DNA of 64,000 nucleotides from Membranipora membranacea (Eukaryota > Bryozoa > Gymnolaemata > Cheilostomatida > Membraniporidae), in contig OU612065.1 of NCBI GenBank assembly GCA_914767715.1, positions 32,054,001 through 32,118,000 of the forward strand, read 5' to 3'. Below, one piece after another: positions 35,866 to 49,401 of this stretch. The notes beneath the pieces were generated by a model. The model was not told the DNA's origin. It saw only the letters and a program-made list of their open reading frames with translations, and ran no database searches. Both the position numbers and the translations under genes were made by a program. How positions within the stretch are numbered: position 1 is the stretch's first letter; each line of letters opens with the position of its first letter.

Positions 35866-38800
35866 ATGATCACCATACCACTATCTCGGTGAGTTTCTAT
35901 ACTTATTCTTGAGTTTTCACCATATGGTTTTCACTTTCGCTTACTGCGTTATAAACATGAACCGAATCTACCCAAATATTCCTTGATAACAACAGAATTT
36001 TCACCAACTTTCTTACCCGGCCAAACACAAACAACTATGGGACATGTCAGCTATACAAGTGGCATGCGAACATTTTTTTTCTAAATAATAGCTTTTCATT
36101 CACTTTCTTGCAACTTTATTGGTTGGTAAATCACAGTACGACCAATAACTAGTTGAAAATTCTAGGTGCACTTGTTAGCACTTAGCTGAGTGCACAAGCT
36201 GTGTTTTGAGGGTCACCGGTGACTGCATGGTTATTCTCAAACTTGCAAACACTCTCAGTTTGGGGCAGTTGTGTATGTCCTTGAGTACTTACTGATTTCA
36301 TAGGGAATACCATAGGACATGTTTTGTGTTTGGAATACCAACCAAATCATCAGGAGCAAAAAGTTAACAAATTTAATTCCCCCCCCCTGTCAGTCGCATT
36401 CTTAGTTCACTTGACTGGTATTCATTGTTCTTGTTCATCAATTAGAGTTAACAGTGCGGAGTTTTGGGTTTGATTGTTACAACTGTGAAGATTTCTGCAT
36501 CTCATTAGTGGATAATTACCTGTATACTGGACATAAAATACATTTTATAGTACGGACAAAGATAATAAAATAGTCATTGGTATAGCAGTACCTATCGCTT
36601 CTAGAAGTGAATGGTTTGACAATTAGGCAGATTTTAACCCCTTGGTGTGCCAGTAAAATATTCTTTGTATGACTCTTGCAAGCAGTGGTCTCCAAGCTAC
36701 CTATCATATGACCCGTTTTTTTTGCGAATAGATTACTAAAGTTTATCCTCTCTTTTTTCTATACAATTCAAAATAATCCCTGTGATATGCTTGAAGGTAC
36801 GGCGAGGAGTATTATCTCATGGCACAAGATAGTGCCCAAAATGTCCGTTAGTGCGAGCGCTTATCAACATCTAAATCACAGCTCATAAATACAGCCTTAT
36901 GTCTTATTGTGATTGGTGTTGGGAAGGGATGGAACCCACCCATAATAAACCAAATTTTGTCAAGCCAGGCTACGTTTAATGCTTTAGTGGGTAGAGACGG
37001 TGTGGTATTCCTGGATAAGCCTGTCTCATTAAAGGATTAGGGTGACCATTATACAATTTTGTAACTTTTTAATTGCAGAAAGCTCAATGAATCACGGAAG
37101 TATAAATCAAAATCCATCTATCCATATCGTGATGTTATCAATGCAAAATATGTTGAGTCACACATTTTCAGTCTGCTTCTCTCACCAGGATTGCAAAGAA
37201 GGAATCTGTGCTCACTTAATGGTAAGCTATCTTTTTATATCCTACATTGTCTGTGAAATTAGATGGCATCTTGTTCAGATATTGATTATTTTAAAGCCCT
37301 ACCCAAGACATGGCAATAATCTACACCATTGGCAATTACTGATATCTGCAGTGATCAGATAGTAATTTTGAAAGTAGGGCTAAGATTTATCTTGTTTTTT
37401 CCCCCGCCGGGGGGCCGCTGGGCGGAGGCAAAAGTCTGGGGGGCTCAGACTAAGTTTTATCCTCCTACCTCATGGCGACAAGCGATTACAGCAAACCCCC
37501 CAATACCAGCAAACCCTTAATACCAGCTTACCCCAAACACCAGCAGGGCTCCCATCAGAATTCAACAACAACTTCAGAAAAACATCTTGTGTATAACAAA
37601 AACAGCCTGCAGCTCTGTAGGAAACAGGCTGTTTTGGGCAGAAACATCCTGCTGTGAATATCAATAGGAATTCTACTGGCATATTCATAACCAGCTGTAA
37701 GTAGGAGGGGGGGGATTAGTCATTGATGTGTACTGAGAAACATCTCCTTCTCTCGACCTACATGCAGAACATTCCTGCTATGCTCAAAGGCTTGGATTTA
37801 TCTCACTACTTTTGAAAGCCACAACAAGAATGTTGTTGACTCTTTTGATGTGCCTACTTTGTACAGTAGGAGGGGGAGGAAGTGGGGTTAGTTTAGAAAG
37901 TGGGATAAGATGGGAGAGTAACCAAATTGAAAGGAGTTAAATGATTCTGCCGATGAAACTTTTTATCACCACATAGGGATTTGGCTTTTCGCTATTCAGC
38001 TGGATTTGTAAATCGCCACGAGCAGAATTAGTTTTAATTTTGACCAGGATCCTTTATTTAGGTATTGCTTTGGAATCTAGAATTCAGATAGTAAAGCAGG
38101 TTTATTCCAGGACTATGACATGTACCTTCTCTGTACACACACCACCAGCGCACAGTGATAAGCTTTGACCAAGCGTTATTAGATCCTTCCCATTTTTGCA
38201 ATCCTACTTCTCTGCTATCAAGAGACATGCCTATGATTGTGTTATATGGCTTTGAGGAGTTAGATTTACCAATTTAGGGTTTGTTTGTTATGCCATTAAA
38301 AAGTGGTCTGTCATGATTGGCCGGAATATGTGATGTTTTTGCCAAGAAAATTTACAATGCCTTAGTAATAAGAGGATATGCAAGTTGACGGATGTAGCAT
38401 GACGCTCCTCCGAAGGTGTTGCTGTGACATTGCAGTATTTGCCTCGAAATTGTGGAGATCAGATAGTGCTGTGCGCTGTAGGACAGTCTAATTGACTACT
38501 CATCAATCTTTAGCTCAATCACCAACATTACAAAAGTCATTTTCAGGCTTGGAAAATGAAGACATGATATTTTAAGGACTAGATTGTTGGAATGGTCTGT
38601 TGGTTCAAAATCGCCACATGACAATCTAATAAGAACGTGCTTTACAAGGTAAAATTATTCACTATTAAAAGTATCAAGTCAAAAGAAATCAAAAATTTAA
38701 AAGCAGAAAATGTGATTCACACACGGTAGAGTGTGTGAGCGAGCTCCACCTCATCCGACCACTAATAAGGAGAAGTGAGAATGAGATGATTGTGTCATCA

Positions 38801-39025
38801 CTACTGTTGTCATATCGCACTTGCATGCAGAATCTCAAATTAATCCCCCCCCCACCCCCTACTGTCTCCCACCAAAATAAGTCTAAAGCCTCAAGTTATG
38901 TTTAAGTAAGGTATGACATACCACAAGCAGTCAAAGTGAACTGTAATAGACTGTAATAAGCTGTTTAACAACTTTAACTTTCTTTCTTCTCAGTGTATTA
39001 CACCAAAAGACTGGCTGGTAGATGA
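35866..39025 (+). CDS. Possible three-exon gene for a 65-residue protein
   Basis: Exons 35866-35888, 37079-37221 and 38994-39025 join through canonical sites (CG|gtgagt; ttgcag|AAAGCTC; AATG|gtaagc; ttctcag|TGTATT) into 198 bases. The product starts MITIPLSRKLNESRKYKSKS, continues YPYRDVINAKYVESHIFSLL and ends VYYTKRLAGR. It is strongly basic, with no signal peptide and no clear membrane span. I do not recognise it. The middle exon is the best supported: one open frame between strong sites, with non-repetitive composition. The first exon was chosen because its two left-over bases fit the phase of the second; a different upstream exon is possible. Confidence 0.4.
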
Positions 39026-40369
39026 AGTGTACTGATGGAGCCAACAAAACATTCTGCAATACTGGAAGGGTCAATGTCTCACAAAATTATCATCAACAGA
39101 AACAGGAGACGCCAGATGTTAGTGATCTTAGAACAAAGCCTACTCGCGTAACCAGTCACTATTTTGTAGCAAGGATCTCATAGTTATTTAACACATCAGT
39201 TTGTAGCGTAGTATTCTCAGGATGTAAGTCGGTTGTGTCACCTCTTGTTATGATTAGTGAGTGCTTTGAGTTGTGTCCACTTGTTACGAGGGTGGATAAC
39301 TGATTGATATATAATCAATGATAGTGCTGATTGTAAAGTCGGCAGATATAATAACACTAAGCTAAGCTAAGGATATATTTAGACACTGTTGTGGTTTTGT
39401 ATATAGAATTATTATCATGTGGGTGATGATATTTATTACTTATGTTATGTTTTTCTTCTTTACTTACATATCAGAACAACTTTGTGATATTATTAAACAT
39501 TATAATATTTAAATGTGTATATATAATATTATACATACTTTGATCACAGTGGTGCTAATACCTGTATAGTTACATACATACTGTTTTTCTTATTGCCCAG
39601 TTCGCCTGATGTATGGATCCTTGTGATTGCGAATGTGTGTTTTTGTTGAGTTTGGATATTTTTGAATGTTGTTTGCTGCTTACACATACATGTATAATAT
39701 GTATTGAATATGTACCATACACATTATGTGGTGTAGAGTGTATTTTTTTGGAATGTTGTATGATTTGTTTTGATGTTTGATTTGATTGAATGTTATGTGA
39801 ATGTTATTAGTACTTGAGATAAGGATTCTGTGATAGTTTTTTCTGTTGTGATGAATTTTAAATTTTTGGATTTAATTAGTCCAATGACTTGCTCTTTTTT
39901 TTATCTCATCATACTGTCGACTGGATTAAAAGTTGTACACGGTATACAAACCACTCTCAATGCTGTCACCCTGATTCCCTTGTAGAACTTGATTTATCTA
40001 GATATCTTCTTTTCTATTGCTGCTCTAAATGAATCAATTTGCAGAAAAAATATGAAACTTTATTAAGTTCACCTAATGTCCGTAAACATTAATGCTGCTG
40101 ACATACCCATTCTCTCAGAAGAGTTAGTCCGTATAGAGGCATCTTTCTGACGCAACAAACAAACTGATAAAGCCACCTTGTTTCGTTATGACTGGTTCCG
40201 TGACTGACTCTTTTAGCAATGGTTGTAAATAGGTGTTGGTTAAAATCACAAGGTTTCATCACTCACCGCATCCTGAAGAACGGGTGGCCAGATAGGGGTG
40301 CCTTAGGGGCTAGGCCGCAATGTCTGCGCCAATTTGTTCACAGTTTGTAGGCAGGTCAGAGCAGGTCAG

Positions 40370-40575
40370 AGGACTGCAGCGGGATTCGATCCCACAATCT
40401 TCAACACTTGCGTGTTAGATCAAGTTTAATCCAATAGCCTGCATTCCAGTTGCTCCCTTCCACGGCGTGACTTGTGGATCGGGAGTATCTCTGAATGCAG
40501 GCAAGTGGACCAAACTTGGTCTACATGCGTGCTGAAAACCGGCGCTCTAACCAACTGAGCCACCTCCCACTCCCA
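40370..40575 (-). mobile_element. tRNA-derived SINE head split by a MITE
   Basis: On the minus strand the A-box region reads GGTGGCTCAGTTGGTTAGAG (40543-40563) and the B box GGATCGAATCC lies at 40382-40392. They are separated by a ~106-bp insertion (40417-40522). Without it the two halves would give a near-normal tRNA-like spacing. Confidence 0.65.
40417..40522. mobile_element. ~105-bp MITE nested in a SINE
   Basis: The left end AGATCAAGTTTAATCCA and the right end, reverse-complemented AGACCAAGTTTGGTCCA, form an inverted repeat continuing through GCCTGCATTC. Flanks ACTTGCGTG (40406-40414) and ACATGCGTG (40523-40531) look like a diverged target-site duplication. Related copies lie at 49904-50018 and 31722-31821. 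Confidence 0.7.
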
Positions 40576-42066
40576 TAGCAACCTCAATCCACTCCACCAC
40601 AATGGTCAACCGGAGGTCGGAAGGCGCTGGTAGTGGCAAATCTTATTATTACCTATCCTGCACTCATTGTAGCAATTTTGCTTCCAAAACCATCGAGACG
40701 GGTGGTATGAAATCCTGACGCTTGCAACATTGTTCTATCAATTTATTGAGTTTTCTCATCGATAACAGCTGCTGTTTGATGAATTCTATAAAAATAAGAG
40801 ATATCTTTTGGAAGTTATGCAGTAGGAAAGATATGAATCTTGATCTTGTTTGTCATTTTAGTTACCTCCTTATTCGCTTGCAACTATTGTATTCCAAGCA
40901 ATTTCTTAACATGTGAGGAATTGCCCTCTTTTGTTTCATGAGTAGAAAACTCTGAAAAATACATCGCTGAAAGAAGGGATCAGGACCTACCCTACAAGTT
41001 CTATTTCACTGATTATGCCCTGAACAAATTTATCTAGGCCAGTCTAAAATATAGTTATCTAGTTACACCTTTATTCATAAAAGTATTCTTGGGATTTTTA
41101 CCTTACCTAGACATTATTGGCAACACATCGTATCAAGCTCAATTCTTACTGATTATTAATATGATAAGTAATCACTACATAATTGGATATTATGATATTA
41201 TTGTCATTATAAAATGCCACAATCCCCCCTCCCCCCTCAGCCTCTCAAGTGATTAATCGTAGGATGAAAGCCATTTCCTCAATGACATAGTCTTAGTCAT
41301 TTCCCAATTTCTCTCCTATTGCCAATTTATGTACTACTGTAGATAATATATTAAATAACCTGTCTAAGAATGCGTTCAATTTCAGTAACTGTGCCTGGAT
41401 GCCAAAGCTCAACATGTAATTCAATAAATTGTTCTGTAAAGCAGGTTATGCAGATTAAAAACTGTTTTACATGCAGAGATGATTGAATGATTCATCTTTT
41501 ATTCAGGGTAACAACATAAGCATTAATACTGATATGATATTTAAAGGTTTATGATCTGACTACAATAATACAGATTGTTAATGAGGAGGTTAGAACCCTG
41601 TGGTCTGTGTTATTGCCCTCAGTGATTTCTATGAAGATCTGGGGGGTAAGCCAAGCTAAGCTAACCAAACACAAGAGTAAGGATATGAATATCAGTACTC
41701 TGTGATATAAGATAAGATACTGAAACTATTCTTTCTAGCTGTCAGTGTGTTATCAATCAAATTTGGGTGAGAAATTTTGTCTGAGTGAAGACTTGATTTG
41801 ATTAAACTCTGGACTTCCAATTTGGGCGTCTACAAGGAGTGATGACAGTTATTTGTCAGGTGTCACCACTGTCATACTTAATCACTGACACAGAAATTGA
41901 CCTGATTACATAAATAATACTCTGCATTGCAACACTGATAACCTTCAGGAGCCTCAATATTTGTTCAGTAAACTCAAAACAGTTCCCTGTGTAATGTGGT
42001 ATTGCAACTTGCTGTGATGCATAACTCTGCACATTACGTACAAGTTTTTTGATGTATTGGTATTAT

Positions 42067-42115
42067 GATTACTGATTACTGATTACTGATTACTGATTAC
42101 TGATTACTGATTATT
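42067..42115 (+). repeat. GATTACT microsatellite
   Basis: Six perfect 7-base units, then GATTATT and degenerate ATT-rich units to about 42136. Confidence 0.95.
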
Positions 42116-42532
42116 GATTATGATTATTATGATTATCAGACCAAACTATTGGGCCACAAGTGGATACAATATAAAATAACTTTTACCAGTTGCTGCAACT
42201 ATAATGGAAATTATTTGATATTTATGAACAATATAAAGGGCCAAAAAAAGAGAATATAAAAATTAACTGTAGCCTTGATCTATAGTGGTTGTAAAAGGCA
42301 GACTATAATACAAAATCGGGCTTCACCTGTTTAGCAAAACACAATTGTTGCTCACAAGTGATCATGGCTAAGAAAAGGGTGGGTTGGGTTTAATGTCAAA
42401 TATAATAGCTGTTTTTTGGATTGTCAAATCGGCATGAAGAAAAATGGCACAGCACGTTAAAATAGGTTTATATATAACAGGAATGCTCTTCCGTTGATCC
42501 ATTCTCATATATTGATGGCAAGAGGATCAAAA

Positions 42533-45500
42533 TCAAAGGTCAGAGTTATTGTTTAAGGGTTGTTTCACAGAGTTGTTCTCCGACTTAGCTAATGAGTGGT
42601 CTCGTAGCAGCGGACTTGGGTCTGCATTAGTGACTGACGAATTTTCATATTTGTCTTGGCGACTGCAGAGCAGTAGCGACAGTTCTCTCCTAAATCTACG
42701 CCCGCTGACGGCGTATAATAAAAAGTTTATAGAGTGATTAAGATAAAGCAGCAATGTGGAAACGGCGTCGACTAATTCGATCCTACCTAACTTTTCAGGA
42801 GTTATCTCTGACTCATCGAACATGTGCTGTTGTATGATAGAAAAGATAAAAGTGGGAGTGGTGACAATGATAAAATAAAACGTAACGCAAAGCAGCATCC
42901 TTGTCATGGATAGTGTATTACGCTGACTTTTTCGACTTTGCTGCGATGAGTTAGATTTACGCATAGACAGTGTTCGTTTAGTGAGAAGATTCTGCATAAG
43001 ATAGAGTTTGCGGATTATGAATGAGTTTAATGTCAGCATCGTACAGAAGGGTATTATACTGTAGATAGTGAAAGCAATCCATAGATGATATTTTGTGAGA
43101 TATTCTCTGGAGGCAGCGTTACTGAAGCCACACTGGTATACTTTAGTCAAATTACCATCTAGTAGTACAGTCATCTCACCATATGTAAAGAATACATTAC
43201 TGTTAAACACACACATGAAGACTACGATGGCTGCTACCATTTGAAATGGGCGAGATGTGGATTTTTTAGTCAGCACTCTGTGACGCTGCGGCAGACATAC
43301 TGCCAGGAATCTCTCGATGGCTACAGCGGCTAATATCCAGGCAGAGCTATCCAGTGAGACGTACAGAAAGAACCGCTGGAAGCGGCATGCCCACTCTGAA
43401 TATTGTCTGATATCGTACTACAAACATAAAACATTAAATAGTTTAGTATGAGAATCACGATCAAGATAACCTGGTATCCTTATAGGGGATAAAACTCCCA
43501 TATATAATAACTTGGAGGTGAGACCTCTATCAGGAAGTTTGGGACATTATTAGGCAGGGTGGTGTAGTGGTGAGGATTCAAGCTTCTCAATCTGAGAGTT
43601 GCAGGTACGAATCCCATTCACTACACATGCTGCTAAAGGAGGTGAGCTCTCCTGACAATAGCCTAGCTGGCCCGCTCTTACCTTGTACAAGGGTGCGCTA
43701 AATAGATCAGTGGATCTTAATAATTTGTGTAAGTGTATTCTCATCGGTCCCGAAAGGGGTACTGAATAGCAATAAAGTGTATATTATATTATTATTATTA
43801 TATCCACAACTCCCAGTTTCAACTTACTCACTTTATTATTGGATTTTTAAAGTCATAGTCACACGTTTAGACCAGACGATAATATGTGAGATACTTTATG
43901 ATGTATAGCACCAAAGTCATAACAGGATCAATCCAAATTCCAACTAGATAAACCCCAATTAAACTGTTGTAGCAAGGGGAAAACGAAGCAAGGGCATTCA
44001 AACATCACATGACAACCCAGTGCAGATTTTGATGAGTTGGATGTCTGAAGTTACTCCATCTTGGTTTGGACATAAAATAGGTATGCATTGGGCGAAATAT
44101 ATAATTTGCCAATCGGAAACTTAGATTGGATTTTTTTACGGGATTTTAGACTGAAGTTCTGAAGACTAAAATGTTTACCCATCATCTGTTATACTATAGA
44201 AGACTATGTATATTGATACTCTAAATAATATTGATTCATTAATAGTTAGTTAGTAAGCATATTTAAACACAATTTAAATTAATAGATGATTTATTGCAAT
44301 TTACAGTCAAGATTGGTATTTGAGTGAATTTTGTATAATTACCCAAGTCAATGATTTTCTAAGGCCCCACTTCAGTGCTAATAGGTATAATATCATAATG
44401 AGAGTCCCCTACTCCCTGTATCCACTCGCTTTCAATATTTTTGTCAATTTGAAAATATGGGCGTATCACTTTGTAGTAGACCCTCATTTACAAGCGTTGT
44501 CATTGTGTGCCAACTGCTGACCTAACTTTCGTTGCCCAGCTGCCCATGATCCTAACAAACTTTGGTCATCTCAGTCAAAGTAGCCAGTGTGTTTCACTGT
44601 TGTAATTAGATACTGCACAAATTGAAACACATGGCCGGCCCGGATAAGAATAACTCCCCATGGTCCCAAAACTCTTAATCCAATTGCTAATTACCACTAT
44701 GCTGATATTGATATTTTAACTTTATCATGTTGATGCCCAGTGTCCAGAATGAGGGCCGGAAGGTTATCGTAATTTTGTGGACCTAAATTAATAATACAGA
44801 GTATGTCTTCTCTGGAGTGAGTTTTTAACTGCAGGGCCGTAGTTCTAGGGGAGGCAGGGAGGCAGGGAGGCACTGCCTCCCCTAGAAAGCTAAATACAGT
44901 GGGCTAAAATACTCTAATTGAATTGTCCGTGTCAGAATCAGCCCCTCTTGGATTTCCATTTCCTTATTATATGGCTTAAATTGCTTGGGGTGGAGGTTAC
45001 TGGTGATGCTTTTGACTCGCCTCGGACTTTTGCCTCCCTCCCATTTTTTCTAAACTAAGCTTGTAAAATGTTGGTGACCGAGAAACTTCAGCAAAAATTA
45101 ATCGATATGGATTTCAAGTACAGGCCAAGGTCACGATGAAACTAGCTGCCTAAACAGAATAAATTTCAGTTTAATGATATTCAATGTAGACCAACTGTTG
45201 AATATATTATAAACTTTGATTAATTTAGTTCAAATTCAACTTGCGATCCATTGTTTCAACTTGTTTTAGCATTAGAGTATTGTGCTTTCGACTGCAATGA
45301 ACTATAAAATGCCTATTTGCAACAGCGGTGACATGGCTATTGTATCTGTTTGTACAATCATTGCAAAACAAAGCTTAAAATTTGGCATTGGAGACCAAAA
45401 TGCTGTTCTTGGAATGCAAAGAATTTGAAAACTAGTACATAGTGAGCAATGTGAGATGTGAGAGAGAGCCAAGAGTAACATAGTGATGGTATATTAGCCA

Positions 45501-45925
45501 GGTCTCCCTATCCCCTAATGGTTTGCCTTAAATTGTCAGCAACTTACGATGAGATGGTTAGGACAACTTGGTAAGATGTAGTCAGTGACTGAAAAGTTAG
45601 TTTTTAGTTGAGTTAATAGTCAATCAGCCCCCCCCCCCCTCTGTCCCAGGTACTATACCTCATTAAATTTTTTGATGAAGTGTCGAGTCAGAGCCGTCCA
45701 CACAGCGATGGTATCCGACACAGCAAGGCTAGAAATAAACACAGCCGTGGCAGTACCTCTTAGAGACTTCCTGGTCATCACAGCCAGAGATAATCCGTTG
45801 CCTATCGTCGCTACGACGATGAGCAGAGGTGACAGGATGAGGAATAGGTACCTCTGGATCTGACATGTCAGAACGTCCGGAGAGCACTCGTCGTAGCGTG
45901 TCACATCATTGTTAAATGTCACCAT
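42533..45925 (-). CDS. Class A (rhodopsin-like) GPCR, neuropeptide-receptor type
   Basis: Two minus-strand exons: 45925-45659 (89 codons from ATG) and 43417-42533, joined in phase 0 (FNE|YDIRQYSEWAC); 383 residues. TM1 holds ATIGNGLSLAVMTRKSLRG, TM2 ISSLAVSDTIAV, and the second exon TM3 with AAVAIERFLAVCLP (ERF in place of DRY). The Cys of SEWACRF and YQCGF can form the usual extracellular disulfide. TM6 (FIIVTTPTFIFSI) lacks the CWxP Trp. TM7 is NHSINFLLYAVSGRRFRREL, an N-x3-N variant of NPxxY seen in FMRFamide-like receptors. The frame stays open upstream of this ATG through an Asn/Ser-rich stretch with N-glycosylation sites to an acceptor-like atatcag near 46030. An earlier exon may therefore supply the real start. 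The ligand cannot be told from the sequence. Confidence 0.85.
43553..43803 (+). mobile_element. tRNA-derived SINE in the GPCR intron
   Basis: A box TGGTGTAGTGGTGAGGA is followed by B box GGTACGAATCC (43603-43613), a tRNA-unrelated body, and a (TTA)n-type tail ending near 43803. This is the standard layout of a tRNA-headed SINE. Confidence 0.75.
44832..45060 (+). mobile_element. hAT-like non-autonomous element in the GPCR intron
   Basis: Starts CAGGGCCGTAGTTCTAGG and contains GTCAGAATCAGCCC, shared with the 19064 and 6490 copies. A small GGGAGGCA triplication follows the left end. The right end is not clear. Confidence 0.5.
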
Positions 45926-46029
45926 GCTGTCATTGAAGTATGTGGAAGTACCTGCTACTGTGCTGTCAGTGACTAGCTGTGATGAGGAAGAGCCATTGCC
46001 ACTGTTGATTGTGTAGGCGCCCTCCGCTG

Positions 46030-49000
46030 AACTGATATTAGTTATATCGATATTGTTTTATCAGTGTGTGTATTTATGCAGGTTCGTCTAATGATTATAG
46101 ATTATTTTCATTAATTATTTCGTATACTGCCACCTCCTAAAACAAAATAATGATCAATTGATAGCCATAAATTGGATGTATAAGTTTGAATCGATTGTAT
46201 AAGATGTTTGTGCTGGTAGAATCTCATAGTTGTAGCTGGCTCAGGTGCGGGTACAGCAAAAAGCAGAATGCTAATAGCCACTCAACACAACTGTCCAAAT
46301 ACTAAAGTGATTTCAATCACAAAACTTACTTGCTAGAGGAATTTCTCAGCAGGGCTTCTAACAGACCTAGCTTAGCCTACAGCTACTGAGGGCTGATGCT
46401 CCCTTCATACCAGCTCGGCTAACTGAAAAGTAATTGTTGCACTCTGCAGGCTAAGTTTATTATGCAAAATTCCCAATTGAACTTCCTGGTTTTGAATACA
46501 GAAGCGATTTAAAAAGAGATAAGCCTTGATGAAATGTTAACAGCTAGAGTGCAGGCTAACAAATGAAAAATTCATAGCAGATCAAAGGGTCACATTCTGT
46601 AATAGCGTAATAGTGTCAAGTGATGATTTTATTTCATTGTCATGTTTGCCTATGTAGATTATTGTCAGAGATAGCCCTGGGATTTTTAGAATATAATCAA
46701 GTGGGTGGTGCTAGACTAAAGTGATGTACTATATGATGACACCCACCCCTATAGTGAGTAACTATTTGTGACTGGATTCCGAGAAATGTTACTAAGGGGT
46801 CAAGCTATCCAGATTGTTTAGTCACAGCACACTAAGAATTACAATAACAACTAACTGATGCCACATGATGGGGACTAATTCAATTTCAAAACCCATGAGA
46901 ATATATTATTTCCTGCTATCAGCCCTGAGATCATTCTTGATATAGGGCAGATGCATAATTATATTTTATAGGAAAAATTTAAATACTAAGAAAATGCCAA
47001 GGCTGCAAATAATGATCATTCTCATCCTGTACATGGAAATAATACAGACAAAACATGAGCATAAAAACTTGTCAAGAACAAGACTGATATCGCAAACAGC
47101 ACTGAGTGGTGTTAAACTATTACCTCTTCTAAAGTTTCATCACAATTAGCAACATCTTTTGCATCATTTAAACCTTTAGCGAGCATTTAAATTTGAAGCC
47201 CCAATTCGATGCATCGGAACGGAGATCGTGAATAAGGGGAGGGGGGGTTGGGTGCATGTTTGATATCAATTATATAGATGAAAGTCAATCCCTTTGAAGC
47301 ACAGAACACAATACAAGGAATGACTAAAGAGTAGCTGCTAAAGAGTTTACAAAAATCAAGACGCACTAACCCTAAACTAATATAAATCATAACATGGTTT
47401 GGGTCAAATCAATGAGGTTGCAATCAAGGAGACCGACCTTACTATAAACCCTAACCTTTATGACACACTTCCCCTCGACACATCCTGACACGATTCCCCC
47501 GTCACACTTACCTGTCACACTTTAATATCTCACATCCGTGCTGATAAAAGCACAGTCCTCTGTGGATGGTTTTCTGCTCAACACTGGAGTGGAGTTGATT
47601 TTACATGGTAGCTCTCCCCTGGCTGCTGGTTCTGCACTAAGTGAGAGTTCTCTCATTTAGATTAGCAAGTACTGTGCTGCAGGGTGTAACTACCTCAGTA
47701 ATAGTGCAAGTGGCCTGTGGGGGGTTTAATCTGTGTTAAAAGATAAAAACTCTATGTACACAGAGATAGAAGTGTTCATAGTTAAGTAATACAAGCATCA
47801 AATACAGGTATCAACATTATCAACTCCCCTATATATGGATATAGTATTATGAGTGACTGTGAGGATAGCTATCCACTGATAAAATAATCAAAAATCTCTG
47901 TTATAAGATATCGGCAACAGACGAGCTAAAAATAGTAAGGGTTTGCTCATAAATCCGATCACATTAGCCCTACTGTGTGAGGATATATCTGCATTAAATT
48001 AGTCAAGTCAGCAAATTTAATAATGCCCGCTCCCTAGATAATTGGTGTAGGGGTTGATAAGAATGCTTAAATAAATAAAAGTGCAAATGTAACGAATTCG
48101 CACTTAATCCAAAAAGCAAATTTCTGATATATATCTTGCAAGAATGATAATGCAAATTTCTAATAAACTTTAAATTCATAAACATTTTTAGAATTTAATT
48201 AGGATGAGGGAAACTACCTTTTACCCAGACACTTTTGGCCTCTCAATAATGCCAATATGTTCTCAATTCATTCATTCAGAAGATATTATTCTTCCATCAA
48301 TAGTGAATGATCTGAGAAAATATCAGAAGTTTGTACTGCTACTGAACAAACAATCCAAAACGTAGGTCTCACTAATCTTAGTGATGATAAATTGTTTTAA
48401 ACTTTAATTAATTCAATAAATCTCAACAATCTACCCAGCGAATTTCCAGTAAAAAAATAATGTGCTAGAACTATGTCAAAAGGTTGATGGCAATGGAACT
48501 CTTCATAAGGAAGGTGAGTCATTCGTCCTGAACCTAACACAGATATTCAGAAGAGAATGTTTATAGTATAATAGTATAATAGTATAATAGTATAATAGTA
48601 TAATAGTATAATAGTATAATAGTATAATGGTATAATATTATAATATTATAACATTATAATAGTATAATAATACAATAGAGTAAAGTAGATAAAATTTCAC
48701 TTACCTTGGCCTACACCCTGCACTAAGTACTATACACACTCTAGCCAGCGGGACAGGATATTGTGTAATGGATACATTAGCTACAATTGGAGCTGTTTCA
48801 AGTGCTGCTTCATTTGTGTGTAAGTGGGTGGGAAAAATCTTACATGCACTTAAAGCTCAGATTACTTTACCTCCTTCCAGCGAGATGTAACCTATTATGA
48901 TCCTATATGATCAGACCGTTGTGTAGACAAATTAAGACAGATTTTGATCACAAGAAAATTGATTGTGCTAAATAGTGTTTATTTTAAGTCTGGATGCTGG

Positions 49001-49400
49001 CATATAGGATAGTCTTTAGCACATAAAAATCAATAACATCAGTGTCAGATTGGCGATTCAATATCAAAATGTCACTAAATTAGGTTTAATTTATTCAGGC
49101 AAAAACATCAAATTGAACAGCTGTTTCAAAATGGGTATCGCAGAGCCTAGAGTTGGCCAGTGAATTGTCCTAAAGTCACGGCAAGTCTTACTCTGACTAA
49201 AACTCAAACTAAAACACAAATTTTACTAGTGGCAGGGGAATATTATTTAATTTTACATCCTGTATATATATATATATAATCTTTATTACTGAACCAATGA
49301 TCATCTTCTAAAAATTAGAGGCGACCTTTAGAGGTTTCATCACAATATAAGTAAGGAAGGCAACCTGGGCATGAAAATAAAAACAGAAAAAAAATTAATC
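46030..49400. other. Gene-free stretch upstream of the GPCR
   Basis: No supported exon. It should include the GPCR promoter and possibly 5' exons. It holds the AGTATAAT microsatellite (48565) and a (TA)n stretch near 49263. Confidence 0.45.
48565..48628 (+). repeat. AGTATAAT microsatellite, eight units
   Basis: Eight perfect 8-base units, followed by degenerate TATAAT-rich sequence to about 48680. Confidence 0.95.
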
Positions 49401-49401
49401 C

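Larger units (their letters stand above)
39026..42532. other. Gene-free stretch with SINE and MITE
   Basis: AT-rich DNA with the nested elements at 40370-40575 and a GATTACT microsatellite at 42067. No supported exon was found. Confidence 0.5.

Noticed and set aside
37380-37520. GC-rich patch as a CpG-island promoter
   Set aside because: Mostly C and G runs with few CpG; part of a small repeat shared in inverted form with 35006-35040.
42549-42737. Plus-strand open frame within the GPCR last exon
   Set aside because: Antisense shadow of a clear receptor coding exon.
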